From positions 37,050,001 through 37,114,000 of the forward strand of contig CM072812.1 in the NCBI GenBank assembly GCA_037013495.1: a stretch of DNA of 64,000 nucleotides. The letters are read 5' to 3'. The notes below the pieces were generated by a model. The model was not told where the DNA came from. It was given only the letters and a program-made list of their open reading frames with translations, and ran no database searches. Shown here piece after piece: positions 47,716-58,744 of the stretch (positions within the stretch are counted from its first letter, which is position 1; each line of letters starts with the position of its first letter). Source of the stretch: Hippophae tibetana. Its lineage: Eukaryota > Streptophyta > Magnoliopsida > Rosales > Elaeagnaceae. The position numbers and the translations under genes are program-made.

Positions 47716-47841
47716 TTTTGTTTTAGAAATTAATTTCTATTAAAATAATCTCTTTGGGAACGATCTTTACTTATCATTATATTATTTGGTATGATATGTA
47801 TAATTGCGTATTTATTACACATACAATTTGTGTAGCAATCA
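47716..47841 (+). repeat. G1 outer LTR fragment (LTR 3' end, + orientation)
   Basis: It is the inverse complement of about 46387-46545, ending GCAATCA just before TSD ATAGC. It contains the conserved Gypsy LTR 3' segment 'gaacgatctttacttatc'. Confidence 0.85.
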
Positions 47842-47843
47842 AT

Positions 47844-48480
47844 AGCCAACAAAATGCTATAGACAAATCAAAGAGTTGGCTATACTCTTTGAGACCAAGA
47901 TCCATAGGTACATAGGTGGAAATGACCCAATCTTTCTTTAATAAATACTTCCCTCACCATAAGACCAATAACATTAAAAGGCACATCTCAACCTTTTTTT
48001 TCCAAAGAGATAGTGAAACATTGTACAAAGCCTTGGAGAGGTTGAAAGAGTTACTAAACATGTACCCATATTATGGGTACAAAAATTGGTGCTTAGTTAG
48101 CTACTTTTATAATGGACTCACAATTAAAGAGTGCCAATTCATAGAAATGATGTGCAATGGTGAGTTTCACCAAAAAGGTTTTGATGAAACCATAGATTAC
48201 CTAAATAAGTTAGCTAAGAAAGCCCATACATGGAAAGGACCTAGCACTACCGATAGTACTAATAAGTCGCGACCAAATGGAATCTACCATCTAAGAGAAG
48301 AATACAACCTTAAAGCCTAACTAGAAGTTTTGATTAAGGAATTAGAGGCCATAAAAATGAAAGATAATAGAACTAATTATATGGTTGCAAGGGTAGAAAC
48401 TCATGGTACATGCTTTATTTGTGAGGTAGTAGATCACTTAGCTCAAAATTTCCCAATCCTTATTGAGATGAGAGAGGTTT
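47844..48480 (+). pseudogene. G2 gag, main part
   Basis: It resumes the gag frame from 39667. It shows KSWLYSLRPRSI, one stop at 47907, then an open stretch 47916-48320 with MTQSFFNKYFPHHKTNNIKR, 'ISTFFFQRDSETLY', SYFYNGLT and 'EMMCNGEF', all canonical Retrotrans_gag features. A knuckle remnant CFICEVVDHLAQNF lies near 48415. It would form the capsid precursor. Confidence 0.88.
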
Positions 48481-49386
48481 ACGAAGAATAATGCAATGTA
48501 GTATGGATGTTTAGATAACCTTACTTGCCTTACTCAAAACCACAAAACCTTGGTTGGAAAAACCATCCAAATTTTAATTGAAAGTCTGACAAACCCAAAC
48601 AAGCCAATGAAAATTGGAAAATAGAACCATAAAGAAATTACCTAATAGCTCGATATAATACATGACCAAATAGAAATCCTTTTGAGGAATCAGTATAGTC
48701 ATTATGGAGGCACAAGGTAAAGCTAACCAAAAGTTTGAGGCTATACTTATATAAGTGATAGAGGAGAACAAAAAGATCTAAAGCTATATCACCAAGCGGA
48801 CCAACACTCTTACAATACAAGAGTAAGGAAAGTTCCCCTCTCAACCCCAACCCAACCCAAAAGGCCAACATATGGCACAAACCTCTACTATCGATGCACA
48901 CAATGTTAGAGAGGTCAATGTCATTTCTACTCATTGTGATAAAATTCTAGAGGGACCAACTATACCAAGTCTATAAACTAACACGAGCACTACCACCACT
49001 ATGAGCAATGTTAAAGATTCATCTTCAAAGGAAGTAGTGAAGAAGATTCCAATTGAAGTACCCTTTCCTCAAGCCCTACTATTTGAAGGGAAAAATCCTT
49101 ATAAGTAAGGTAAGACTTAGAGCACTTGAAACAATTTAAGATTAATCTCCTCTTGTTACGAGTGATTAAGAAAATACCCATTTATGCTAAAGTAATCAAT
49201 GATCTATGTACCATGAAAAGGAGGTACCATGTCAAGAAGACTGCATTTATGACAGAGTATATTAGTACAGTGATAGCATAGAAGACACCACTATAGTACA
49301 AAGATCCTAGTTGTCCTACAATTTCCTACCATATTAGGATGTATGAATTTGATCAAGCCCTTCTAAACCTAGGATAAAGTTTCAAT
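48481..49386 (+). pseudogene. G2 gag-protease spacer
   Basis: It translates in broken frames to a Gln/Asn/Pro-rich linker as in related gags. The basic-to-acidic transition 'KEVVKKIPIEVPFPQALL' appears near 49030-49080, matching the segment that precedes protease. Open frames on the opposite strand at 48574-48934 are shadows. Confidence 0.6.
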
Positions 49387-49984
49387 TTGATGCCTTATTG
49401 TATATACTTGCAACTTGGACTTGGAGAGATCAAACCTATATATGTGATACTACAATTGGTTAATCATTCAGTGCAAAGACCAAAAAGGGTACTTGAATAT
49501 GTTTTGATCCAAATCGATAAATTCTACTACCCTATTTACTTTCTAGTTTTGGTTACTCAATCAGTGGTTGACATAGAGCCAAAGATCCTACTCATCCTAG
49601 TAAGACATTTCCCCACTACAACAAATTCCCTTATCAACTGTAGGGATGGTCTTATGAAGTTATCTTTTTAGAAACATGACTCTAGAGGTGAATATTTTTC
49701 ATTTAGGGAAGTAGCAACAAGAGAATGATGAGTGTTATTGAACCTACATGATATACACACTTGTTGAAGAGGAAGTAAACATACACGATGAGTTTGAATC
49801 CTTAGAGTATCTCTTCCTTAATCATAAATCTAACTCATTTCTATTTCTTGATATATTTAATGTTTATTTGTTTTCTATTGAAAATCAGGATAAAAAATCA
49901 AGATATTGGCAACCACATTTTGAGGAGTTTCCAAGTGAAAGAGATAAGCCAAAACTCTCATCCATAAAGACCCTAAATGTTTAA
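49387..49984 (+). pseudogene. G2 protease and linker
   Basis: 49387-49671 shows LGLGEIKPIYVILQLV, 'RPKRVLEYVLIQIDKF' and the PILLILVRHF stretch, corresponding to the PIILGRPFL region of the protease. 49748-49984 is the acidic linker preceding RT. Frames are broken between them. Confidence 0.78.
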
Positions 49985-50379
49985 CTTTCTCCACTGCCCA
50001 AAGGTTTAAAATATGCATTCTTGGTTTTAGGTGATACTTTTGTTATCATTATCTCTTTTGAACTTAGTATTGAGAAATAAGAAAAATTTATAAATGTGTT
50101 AAAAGAAAATAAAAATCCACTAGGTTTGACTATAGCTAACATAAAGGTATTTCTCCAATAATTTGTTCCCATAGAATACATTTAGTGGAAGGAGATAACC
50201 CTAGAAAATACCCTCAAATAAGACTTAATCCCACAATGAAATAAGTAGTTAGGAAAGAAGTCCTAAAATTGATAGATTTAAGTACAATTTATCCAACATC
50301 TATTAGTAAATGAATGGGTGCAACACAAGTGGTTTCAAAGAAATTTGGGGTTATTGTGGTAAAACAAATGAGAGAATTC

Positions 50380-51110
50380 TTATTCTAACTAGGATATTAA
50401 CTGGGTGGTGCATGTGCATTGACTTCATAATTTAATTTAGTCACCTGAAAAGATCAAGTTTCATTGCCTTTTATTGACCAAATCATAGAACATATAGCTG
50501 ACCATCCTTACTATTGTTTTCTTGATGAGTATTCTGGTTATTATTAAATAGAGATAGCTTTAGAGGATCAAGAAAAAGCTACATTTACATGCCTATATAG
50601 TACTTATGCTTTTCATAGGATTCCTTTTGGTTTATGTAATACACCAACTACCTTCTAGCTAGATTTGAATATTTATAGTGATTCATTTGACTCGTATCTA
50701 CTTAATTTAGAAGTTGTGTCTAGTAGGTGTCAAGAAAAAAGACTTATTTTGAATTAGAAAAATTTCAAATTCATGGTGTCTTTTGGGATTGTTTTGATCA
50801 CATTGTGGCTGAAAATGGAATAGATGTAGATAAAGCCAAAATTGAATTAATATCTAATTTACCTACCCCTAAAACAATAAAATATGTCCACTCTTTTCTT
50901 GGAATGTTGGTTTTTATTGGAGTTTTATACAGAACTTCTCTACAATATCTCATCCATTGTGTAACCTCCTTGTCAAAGATGTTAATTTCAATTAGACTTA
51001 GGAGTGTGAGGAAGCTTTCCAAACACCTATTATATAGTCACTTGATTGGAACTTAACTTTTGAAATTATATGCAATGCTAGAACCTATATAGTGAAAGCC
51101 TTAACCGTAT
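50380..51110 (+). pseudogene. G2 reverse transcriptase, RNase H mostly lost
   Basis: Degraded RT motifs: 'WCMCIDFI' near 50410, the 'FLDEYSGYY' type segment near 50520, 'EKATFTC' and 'IPFGLCNTP' near 50570-50650. 50727-51056 is the RT C-terminus with 'GIDVDKAKIELISNLPTPK' and SFLGM. A few RNase H residues follow near 51065 before the sequence jumps to integrase, implying a deletion. Confidence 0.8.
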
Positions 51111-51119
51111 ACCTATTAT

Positions 51120-51876
51120 TGAGATATTTGATTATTAGGGTATTGATTTTATGGTCATCTTTACATTCTTCTAGCTATAGATTATGTATCCAGATGGGTG
51201 GAGGCTCTGGAATATTGTACGAATGATAATGCAATTGTGGTAAAATTCTTAAAAGAAGTAGTGTTATCTAGGTATGGTATGCCATGTGTTATCATCAGTG
51301 ACCAAAGGGACCCATTATTTTCAAAATTTAATACATATGTATGGTGTTCTTCACTAGGTTTCTAGTGCATATCATCCATAGGCTAATGGACCGGCTGAGT
51401 TAGCTAATATAGTGGTCAAGTAAATTCTAGAAAAAAATGGTTAATACAAATCGCAAAGATTGGTTTTTAAGACTTTCTAATGCACTTTTGGCATAACGTA
51501 CTACTTATAAGGCCATCCTTAGAATGTATCCTTACAGTATTGTTTATTAAAATCATCACATTTACCTGTTGAGTTGGAGCATACAAATTATTAGGTTGTT
51601 AAAGCCCTTAACTTTGATTTGAATGCAATAGGACTTCAGAGAAAGTTACAATTATTAGAAATAAAAGAATTGAGGAATGGTGCTTATGATAACTCCAATA
51701 TTTACAAGGCTAAACTAAAAATGGCTCATTATAAGCAAATCTTAAGGAAAAACTTTGTGCCAAGCCAATGGGTACATCTCTATAATTCCCAATTGCATCT
51801 CCATCGTAGAAAGTTGAGATCCAGATGGACTAGTCCATTTTTAGTGAAACAAGTTTTTCTAATTGATAATGGTTAG
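51120..51876 (+). pseudogene. G2 integrase
   Basis: Integrase core: DYVSRWVEALEYC near 51180-51220, 'YGMPCVIISDQ' near 51270-51305, and degenerate 'SAYHP.ANGPAE' near 51365-51400. 51619-51876 is the C-terminal domain with 'LQLLEIKELRNGAYDN' and 'KLRSRWTSPFLV'. There are stops and frameshifts. Confidence 0.82.
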
Positions 51877-52654
51877 CTGGTGTTTAGAATATCATTGGTT
51901 AGTTTATGGAATGAATTGGTTGAAAAGCTAAAGGAAGATATTAGTAAAACAAATGAGATATATCTTTTGTGATAAATGCTATAGTAATTATGCTCAATTT
52001 TTTCTTTGTATTCTTCTTGTATTATTTTTCGCATTAAAAAAATAAAAAGAAAAAGAAAAGAAAAGAAAAAAGAGAAAGAATAAAAAAGATGTTATTCAGT
52101 TTAATAAAATTTATATTCGTTATCTTGGCATATAAAAAGTTTTCATTGATTCTTAGTTTGTAAGACGCATTTTTCCTCATCAAACTCTATTTATATTTTT
52201 CTTATTATATAAACTAATTGAAATCCTAAAGCTAGTTTGTGATAAAAAAATGTTGAATTTTAAGAAGTCTACTTTCCAAACTTTAGATCAATGTTTGTTT
52301 GTTTGTCCTAAACAAAAAGACCTATCTTCTAAGTGCTTCTTTATGTTCCAACTTCATTAGTGATATCGCTATCCCTTAAAAATAATTTATACCTGAGGAT
52401 ATAGAGCTAAGGCTTTTATATGAACAAATTCTTAAGGCTATATGTGTTGTGGCTTGTGTTAAGAAGGCTTTAGCTTAATTCACATTCACAATTTTGGAAG
52501 TTATAATTGAAATAATCTACATAACAACTGTGATCTTGATCTAACTTTTTGTTTGAAATACTTTATGTGATTTTCTAGCTTTATAACTAATCATGTTTTT
52601 GTTTTCTTACGTGCGCTTCAATTTCTAGGGATCATCAATAAGCTGGTTAGGGGT
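51877..52654 (+). other. G2 3' untranslated region
   Basis: AT-rich sequence with an A/G-rich tract at 52035-52090 and the PPT-like ggttagggg just before the 3' LTR at 52655. Confidence 0.55.
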
Positions 52655-53450
52655 TGTAATAATAGTATAAAATACATATCTAAAATATATAAATTAATTG
52701 ATATTTATGATTCAAAAAGTTTAAAATTAATATTTATCAATATTAATTAATTTATATTAATTATGATTATTTTATGCTTGTAGGATAAACAAAATCAATA
52801 AAAGAATATCAAAGAAATTAGAATTAAAATTTTTCAACTTATCTTTACAAGATTTTATAAATAAGTTTCCAAAGATCATAACATAGATTATGATATCCAA
52901 ATAAAATGATTCAAGTTTATATGGAAATGTAAGAGATTTATCTACAATTTCATATTTCACGAAGAATATCTAAATAAGACTATTTCAAGCCAAAAAAATA
53001 AGCTTAAATTTGAAATATAGCATATTTGAACATCTGTTAGTATTTCTAATATATCTTTTGTATAAAAATCCAATAGATAATTCTTTGTTTTTTGAAAAGT
53101 TAAGATATCTATTTACAATTATTGTTTTGAAAATATTTTTCAAATCATTTATCTTCAAGGAGAAAACAACTTGATATTATCAAGATTCAGCAAATCTCCA
53201 TATTCCAATACTATAAATAGATTAGGCATTCAACACTTTGGAGCATCAAAAATTGCAAAGAGCTCTTACTTTGTTCTCTCATTTTTTCTTTACATAATTT
53301 ACAATTTTGTTTTGAGAAATTATTTTGTTAATATTTTGTTATATTCTATATATTATATTTTTCAGTTTTATATAAATTCAATCATGTTTTCTATATGTGT
53401 AACGCTTAGTTTATAATTGTTATATTTATTTTATAAGTTGATCTTTCAAA
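52655..53450 (+). repeat. 3' LTR of G2 (truncated)
   Basis: It begins TGTAATAATAG and matches 37631 to about 38490, including ctataaata (about 53211). Similarity stops near 53445, so the end is missing or diverged. Confidence 0.72.
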
Positions 53451-54044
53451 AATTTCTTACTTGAATTTTATATAAAAATAGTTTTCATTAAGCAACCAAT
53501 CAATTAAATATATAAGATTGTGCATTAGCAAAATGTGTCTATCCACTTGAACCTTTGCATAGTATTGATGCTTTAGAATATATTAGAGTAACTCGTAGTT
53601 TTGAACTCTATTTCTAACAACATTACACACATAACCTTTCCAAGGTATAGTTCGAAAATCCCATGTTTTATGTCCATACACGTGTATCTTACTATAGTGA
53701 ATGCTCTAGTAAATTTTGCCCAAAACTTTCATAGGAAGTGACCACACTTCCACATTCACATAGGTGAGTCTATCAAGAGTACTCATGTAAATATGTACTC
53801 CACTGCACATAGAGTATAGAACTCATTAATAGTTAATAATTAACTCACACTTTCAATAACTTCAAGACTTCATGCTCCTAACAAAATAGAATCAGACTTC
53901 AAAATAGCATAATTCATCTCATATCACTTTATGATTTGTTATTACCCATTGAACTTATTTCTTGGGGTCTCCTGTCTATAAGGTTGGTTTTCATCATGAG
54001 CGACTTTTCATTCTAAGGACATCAGTCTCATTCCTTTTAAGGTT
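53451..54044 (-). other. 3' region (probable LTR) of Copia C3
   Basis: On the minus strand the polyprotein tail ends near 53960 with the typical 'NQPYRQETPR.K' type ending. Below lies noncoding sequence expected to include the 3' LTR. I could not align it to the 5' side, so the limits are uncertain. Confidence 0.45.
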
Positions 54045-55330
54045 TTGAAAACCTTTTCCCTTGCTAATCTTTTTGTCAAAGGATTATCCAAAATTTTATC
54101 AGGTACGTACATGATCCACTCTTACAGCTTCTGTAGAGATAAATTCTCTAATAGTACTATGCTTACGACATATATGTCATCTATTTCCGTTGTAATAATG
54201 GTTATAAATCTTTACAATAGCCATTGTACTATCATAATGGATCAGAATAGTTGATATTGGTCTTTTTCACAAAAGGATCTCAGCTAACAAACTTCTTAAC
54301 CAACATACTTCTTCACTAGCAGTAGGTAGTGTTATCATTTCAGACTCCATCATAGATTGAGCCAAAATAGTATGTTTCTTAGACTTTCAAGAAATAGCTC
54401 TACCAATAATGCTAAATATATAGCCGTTAGTTTCTTTGGAGTCTTTTGATAAGGTGTTCTAATCAGCATTAGTGTAACCTTCTATAACAATAGGAAACTT
54501 CTTATAATGTAATCCAAGGTTCATAGTTCTCTTAAGGTATCTCATGACCCTTTAAATTGCATTCCAATGCTCTATATTAGGTTTACTAGTAAACCTATAT
54601 AGTAGTCTCACGACATAAGCTATGCTTAGCCTAATGTAGTCAGTAGCATTACGTAAGTTACCAATGATGCTCGCATACTTAGTTTTTCTAACACCGTCTC
54701 TGGTGTTCTTGAACAACTTTTTACTAGGATCATAAAAATTACATGTAGGTTTGTAGTTAAAGTAATTATATTTCTTTAAGATCTTCTCAATCTAATGAGA
54801 TTGATACAGAGAAAGTCCATTTTTAGACCTAGTAATATTTATACTAAGGATTACACTCGCTTCTCCGAGATCTTTCATATCAAAGTAAGCACACAACAAA
54901 GTTTTCACATTATTCACAACATGAATATTTGACCCAAAAATAAGCATGTCATCCACATATAAACATATAATATTGTAAATTTCATTTTTTTAATATAATA
55001 AATGCATTTTTCACTTTCATTCATTTTGAATCCATGTGAGATAATTAAATTATCAAAATTTTCATGCAATTACTTAGGTGCTTATTTTAGACCATAAAGG
55101 GATTTAACTAGTTTACAAACTTTATTTTCTTGACCTAGGACAACAAAGCCCTCAGGTTGGTCCATATAAATCTCTTCTTCTAAGTCACCATTTAGGAAGG
55201 TAGTTTTAACATCCATTTGGTGCAATAATAAATCATGGATATATAGTAGCAAGAGAGAAAAGAACACTTATAGAAGTTATTCGTGTGATTTATGAAAAGG
55301 TATCAAAGAAATCTACATTTTATCTTTGCC
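54045..55330 (-). pseudogene. C3 RT-RNase H
   Basis: RT start '[21 protein letters not shown]' with the KSLYGLK motif (55230-55082). The catalytic YVDD is intact at 54959-54948, unlike C1 and C2. RNase H near 54480-54045 retains STIREFISTEAV and VDHVRT near its end. Several in-frame stops are present. Confidence 0.83.
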
Positions 55331-55782
55331 TATACCCTTTGACTACAAAACGAGCTTTGTACTTTTCAATAGTACTAATTTGTTTTAATTTCTTATTTAG
55401 TATCCATTTACATCCTTTGGTTTTGCAACTAAGAGGTAAGTAAACTAAATTTCAAGTTCTATTATACTCAAGAGAGTCCATTTCATCATTTATGGTTTCA
55501 TCCCATAAGTTGGCATCTAAAGAAGATATAGTTTCTTGAAGAGTTTGAAGATGCTCCTCTAAGGTATAAGCCTAAAAATCAGACCCAAAATCCTTAGAGG
55601 TTCAAGCTCGTTTATCTCCTAATTTCCATGTCTAATTCCTCATTTTGTTCACTAGTTATAGTTATGGGAAAACGACTAGAAGACGAGCCTCCAATATTCT
55701 TCAATTTAAAGGGAAACTTATGTTTATAAAAGTTAGCATCATTTGATTCTATAACTACATAATAATTCAAGTCATAGAATTT

Positions 55783-56632
55783 CTAAGTTTTTCTATTCAC
55801 AACATATCTTATGAACACATATTCATATGCTCTACTAGAAAGTTTATTTCTTTTAGGATTAGGGATCCCAATATAGGCTAAACAAACCCAAGTTTTAAAA
55901 TAAGTTAAGTTAGGTTTCTTATTCTTCAAAATCTCATATGGTGAAATTTTACTAGTAGACATAGGCACTCTATTTAGCACATAGCAAAATGTTAATAAAA
56001 TTTCTCCGCCTAATGGGAAGCAGCATCAAAGTTTAATAAAATTGCAACAATTGATTCAGTAAAAGGTCGTTTTTATTTTAGCTTTGCCACTCGTTTTAGG
56101 AGAATAAGGTGTAGTTTTTTCATGAATGATTCCATGAGTTTTGTAAAAAAACATTGAAAATATTGGAATCATATTTAGTGCTTCCATCACTTCAAAATCT
56201 TTTTATTTTTCTTTTAAATTGATTTTCAATTTCAGTCATAAATATTTTAAACATGTCAAATGCTTCACTTTTACTTTTCATTAGATATACATAAGTATAA
56301 TCTGAACGGTCATCAATAAAAGTTATAAAATAGCATTTTTCATTTCTTGTAAAAATATCATCAAGTTCACATATGTTAGAATGTATTAAGTCTAAAGGTT
56401 TAAATTCTCTAACTACTGATTTACGTGAAGTTTTGGTTATTTTAGCTTGACTACAAAATTTAAATTTTTCAAAATCATTCAAAGATAATTTAAAAATTAG
56501 TTCTAAGGTACTCATGTACTTAATTATGTGTTTATTAACATGACAAATTCTATCATGCCAAATATTGAAAGAACTCAACATATAAGTAGAAGAGGAAGAA
56601 GCTTTATTAATTTCAACATTCAATTTAAACAT
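55783..56632 (-). pseudogene. C3 integrase
   Basis: 56632-56192 has the pre-integrase WHDRICHVN motif, a C-x2-C remnant FCSQAKITK, 'LDLIHSNICEL' and the catalytic FIDDRSDYTYVYLM segment. 55980-55783 is the integrase C-terminal part with NRVPMSTS and 'PYEILKNKKPNLTYFKTW'. The middle is lost or frame-broken. Confidence 0.85.
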
Positions 56633-56675
56633 GTCATCAATGGCATACCCTTTCCAACAAAAATATTATTTTTAG

Positions 56676-56990
56676 TTATTGTATACAAATTAGCCCTATA
56701 GTTTGAGTAAACCTAACTTTATTGAGAAGGTAGCCCAAAACTAAGTTCTTTCTCATCTCTGGAGTATGGAGGACATCCTTCAAGATGATAGTTTTTCTAG
56801 AGGTAAACTTCAAATCCACCTCACCAGTACCAGCAACTTTAATGGAGTAGGAGTCGTTCAACATCACTTTCTTATCCTCAAACATAAAATATGACTTTAA
56901 CATGTCACAATCATTGCAAACATGGAGAGAAGCACTAGTATCCATCCACCACCCCTCAGATTCACCAACGAAGTTGATTTTAGATACCAT
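56676..56990 (-). pseudogene. C3 aspartic protease
   Basis: The 104-codon open minus-strand frame begins near the protease with WWMDTSASLHVC, where the D-T-G triad reads DTS, a probable inactivating change. It is followed by KKVMLNDS, 'VAGTGEVDLKFTS' and 'ILKDVLHTPEMRKNLVLG', all canonical for Copia protease. Confidence 0.87.
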
Positions 56991-57049
56991 AGCAATAAGC
57001 TAATCTTCGGTAAGGTTCTCCTGTAGGGTAGGACGATTCCTCTTCTGAA

Positions 57050-57913
57050 AAATCCTAGCCAATTAGCCAGGCCTGTTACAGTTCTGGTTATTATTATGGT
57101 TCTGATTTTTCTTGTTTCTTCCTTTAGGTTTCAGAATTACAAAGGAGGATTTCTTATTGACATTGTTGTTTGAGACAATGAGTACATATTTTTTATCTTG
57201 TTTTCGGGCTTCTTCCTTTTTCTTAGATGGGTTATTAGACATTCTAAAGAGAATTCCTTAGTTTTAGGTCTAAGTGCATTCTTAAAATCTTTCCATACAG
57301 GGGTAAATAATCTATAATAACAGCAACTTGAAATTTTTCATCTAAATCCATACCTTCAAAAGTTATTTCATGTGGTATCTTTTGTAGTTTATGTGATTGA
57401 GCTTCCACAGATTTGTCATCATTCATTTGGTACTTCATGTATCTGCTGACTGACAACATACTTCTTTGTTCTAAATTCCTTAAGGTTATACTTCTTTTGA
57501 AGTGCATCCCAAATTTCCTTAGTTGACTTATCAAAATTATAATAATCATACAAATCATCAGCTAAACCATTAAGAATAATTTTTTTTCATAGAAAATCAT
57601 TTTCCATCCAGGTGTTTAAGTTCTTAGTTGTAACTTCAGTAGGAGGATTAGGCAGTGTTGGATTTTTTGCAATAAGAACATAAGCGGTCTTTTTCATGGT
57701 TAAGAAAAATAAGATCTTTTGTTTCCATATTTTAAAGTGTACTCCCTCGAAACAAAACACTTTGTAAAAATAAGTTAAGAACAATTTTACCAATATACTA
57801 AAATATACTGCTTGATTTGAGTCACAAACTAAGTCTCTCTCTTTAAGACATTTCATGGCTCTACACAAAATTGGGCAAGCAAACACAACCTTGTTGTCCA
57901 TAAGATAAAACAA
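57050..57913 (-). pseudogene. C3 gag
   Basis: 57913-57587 carries the gag N-terminus with FKIWKQKILFFLTMKK. 57558-57244 carries the middle with 'SVSRYMKYQMNDDKSVEAQ'. A degenerate nucleocapsid lies near 57120-57050 with lost Cys residues. Typical Copia gag, with frameshifts. Confidence 0.8.
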
Positions 57914-58739
57914 TCCAAAATATTTTTTCTATCTAAGAGCTTTACTACACTAATGAAGTTTGGAATGCTACACCTCTAAAGTATTTATGTTGCTTGGAAA
58001 ACTGAAAATATTTTTTGAATTTTCTTTTCTTGTGGTTGCTATGAAGAGCAGTTTTTGAATTGTATATTAAAACTAAGAGTTATAACCCTTTTTTTAGTTG
58101 AAAAATATGAACATTAATGTTCAAAAAATAACAAAAACAAAATAAGGTCAAAAAAATAGCGATCACATTATGGGTGATGTAGATTGGATAAGAACAAAAT
58201 TTCTTACTATTGAAAAAAATAGTTTTAATAATGAAAAAATTTCCAAAAATAAAGTGCCAACTCACCTCACCTCACCCACACACACACTCAAACTCGGTTC
58301 GACACTACCCGACTTATCGGTTGGATGGACGAGCCTCTCCCAAATTGCCTAGGTCCTCTCCCCTTTCACAAAGTAGGTACCCCTTAGGGCTCAATCTCAA
58401 TTGTAAATCTTTCTACATTTAAACACCCCCTAAGAGATGTAAACTAGTAATGTGGGACACAATTTTAAAAGAGTAAAATTTAGCACTTATTCGTATTTAA
58501 ATTCACATTATTTCCAATAGTATGTTTAGAGGACTTCCATGATATAACTGCACCACCCAGTATGAAAATGTATCCACTAGTTGACTTTTAGTATTTTGTA
58601 TCATATATTCAGTTTGCATCACTTGTATCTTTCTAATATAGGTAGATATCTTATTTGTGCAACTTATAGCTATATGTATATCTTAATTATCTATATAGTC
58701 TTCTAATTTGTCTTCAATGATTAGATACTACATTACTGG
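57914..58739 (-). other. 5' region (probable LTR) of Copia C3
   Basis: Noncoding. Contains on the minus strand 'gtcccacattactag' (about 58457) and a C/T-rich segment at 58260-58360, typical of Copia LTRs. The boundaries and PBS could not be resolved. Open frames at 58170-58422 are incidental. Confidence 0.45.
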
Positions 58740-58744
58740 TATAT

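Larger units (their letters stand above)
39668..47841. mobile_element. Ty3/Gypsy element G1, gag-pro only, internally inverted, nested in G2
   Basis: The 8,174-bp element is flanked by perfect TSD ATAGC (39663-39667 and 47842-47846). Its outermost ends read as a plus-strand element: TGATGACTC at 39668, GCAATCA at 47841. Everything between about 39936 and 47715 (LTR bodies, PBS, gag, protease, PPT) reads on the minus strand. The pieces complement each other: the outer 268 bp and the inner LTR remainder on the far side make two full-length L-family LTRs. There is no RT, RNase H or integrase. It is most simply an element whose interior was inverted after insertion. Confidence 0.8.
37631..53450 (+). 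mobile_element. Ty3/Gypsy retrotransposon G2, split by G1
   Basis: In order: a 5' LTR (37631-38597), a decayed PBS, the gag N-terminus (39476-39667), nested element G1, gag (47844-48480), protease (49387-49671), RT (about 50380-51056), integrase (about 51120-51876) and a 3' LTR (52655-53450, truncated). The pol order RT then integrase is diagnostic of Gypsy, and the gag and protease motifs match the Athila/Tat branch. The two LTRs are in the same orientation as the genes. The left end abuts Copia C2's partial LTR; no TSD was confirmed. Confidence 0.8.
54045..58000 (-). mobile_element. Ty1/Copia retrotransposon C3, defective (coding span)
   Basis: Minus-strand order from high coordinates: gag (57913-57244), protease (56990-56676), pre-integrase and integrase (56632-55783), RT (55330 to about 54700) and RNase H (to about 54045). 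This is the Copia order. Stops and frameshifts split it into short frames. LTRs were not resolved. Confidence 0.85.
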
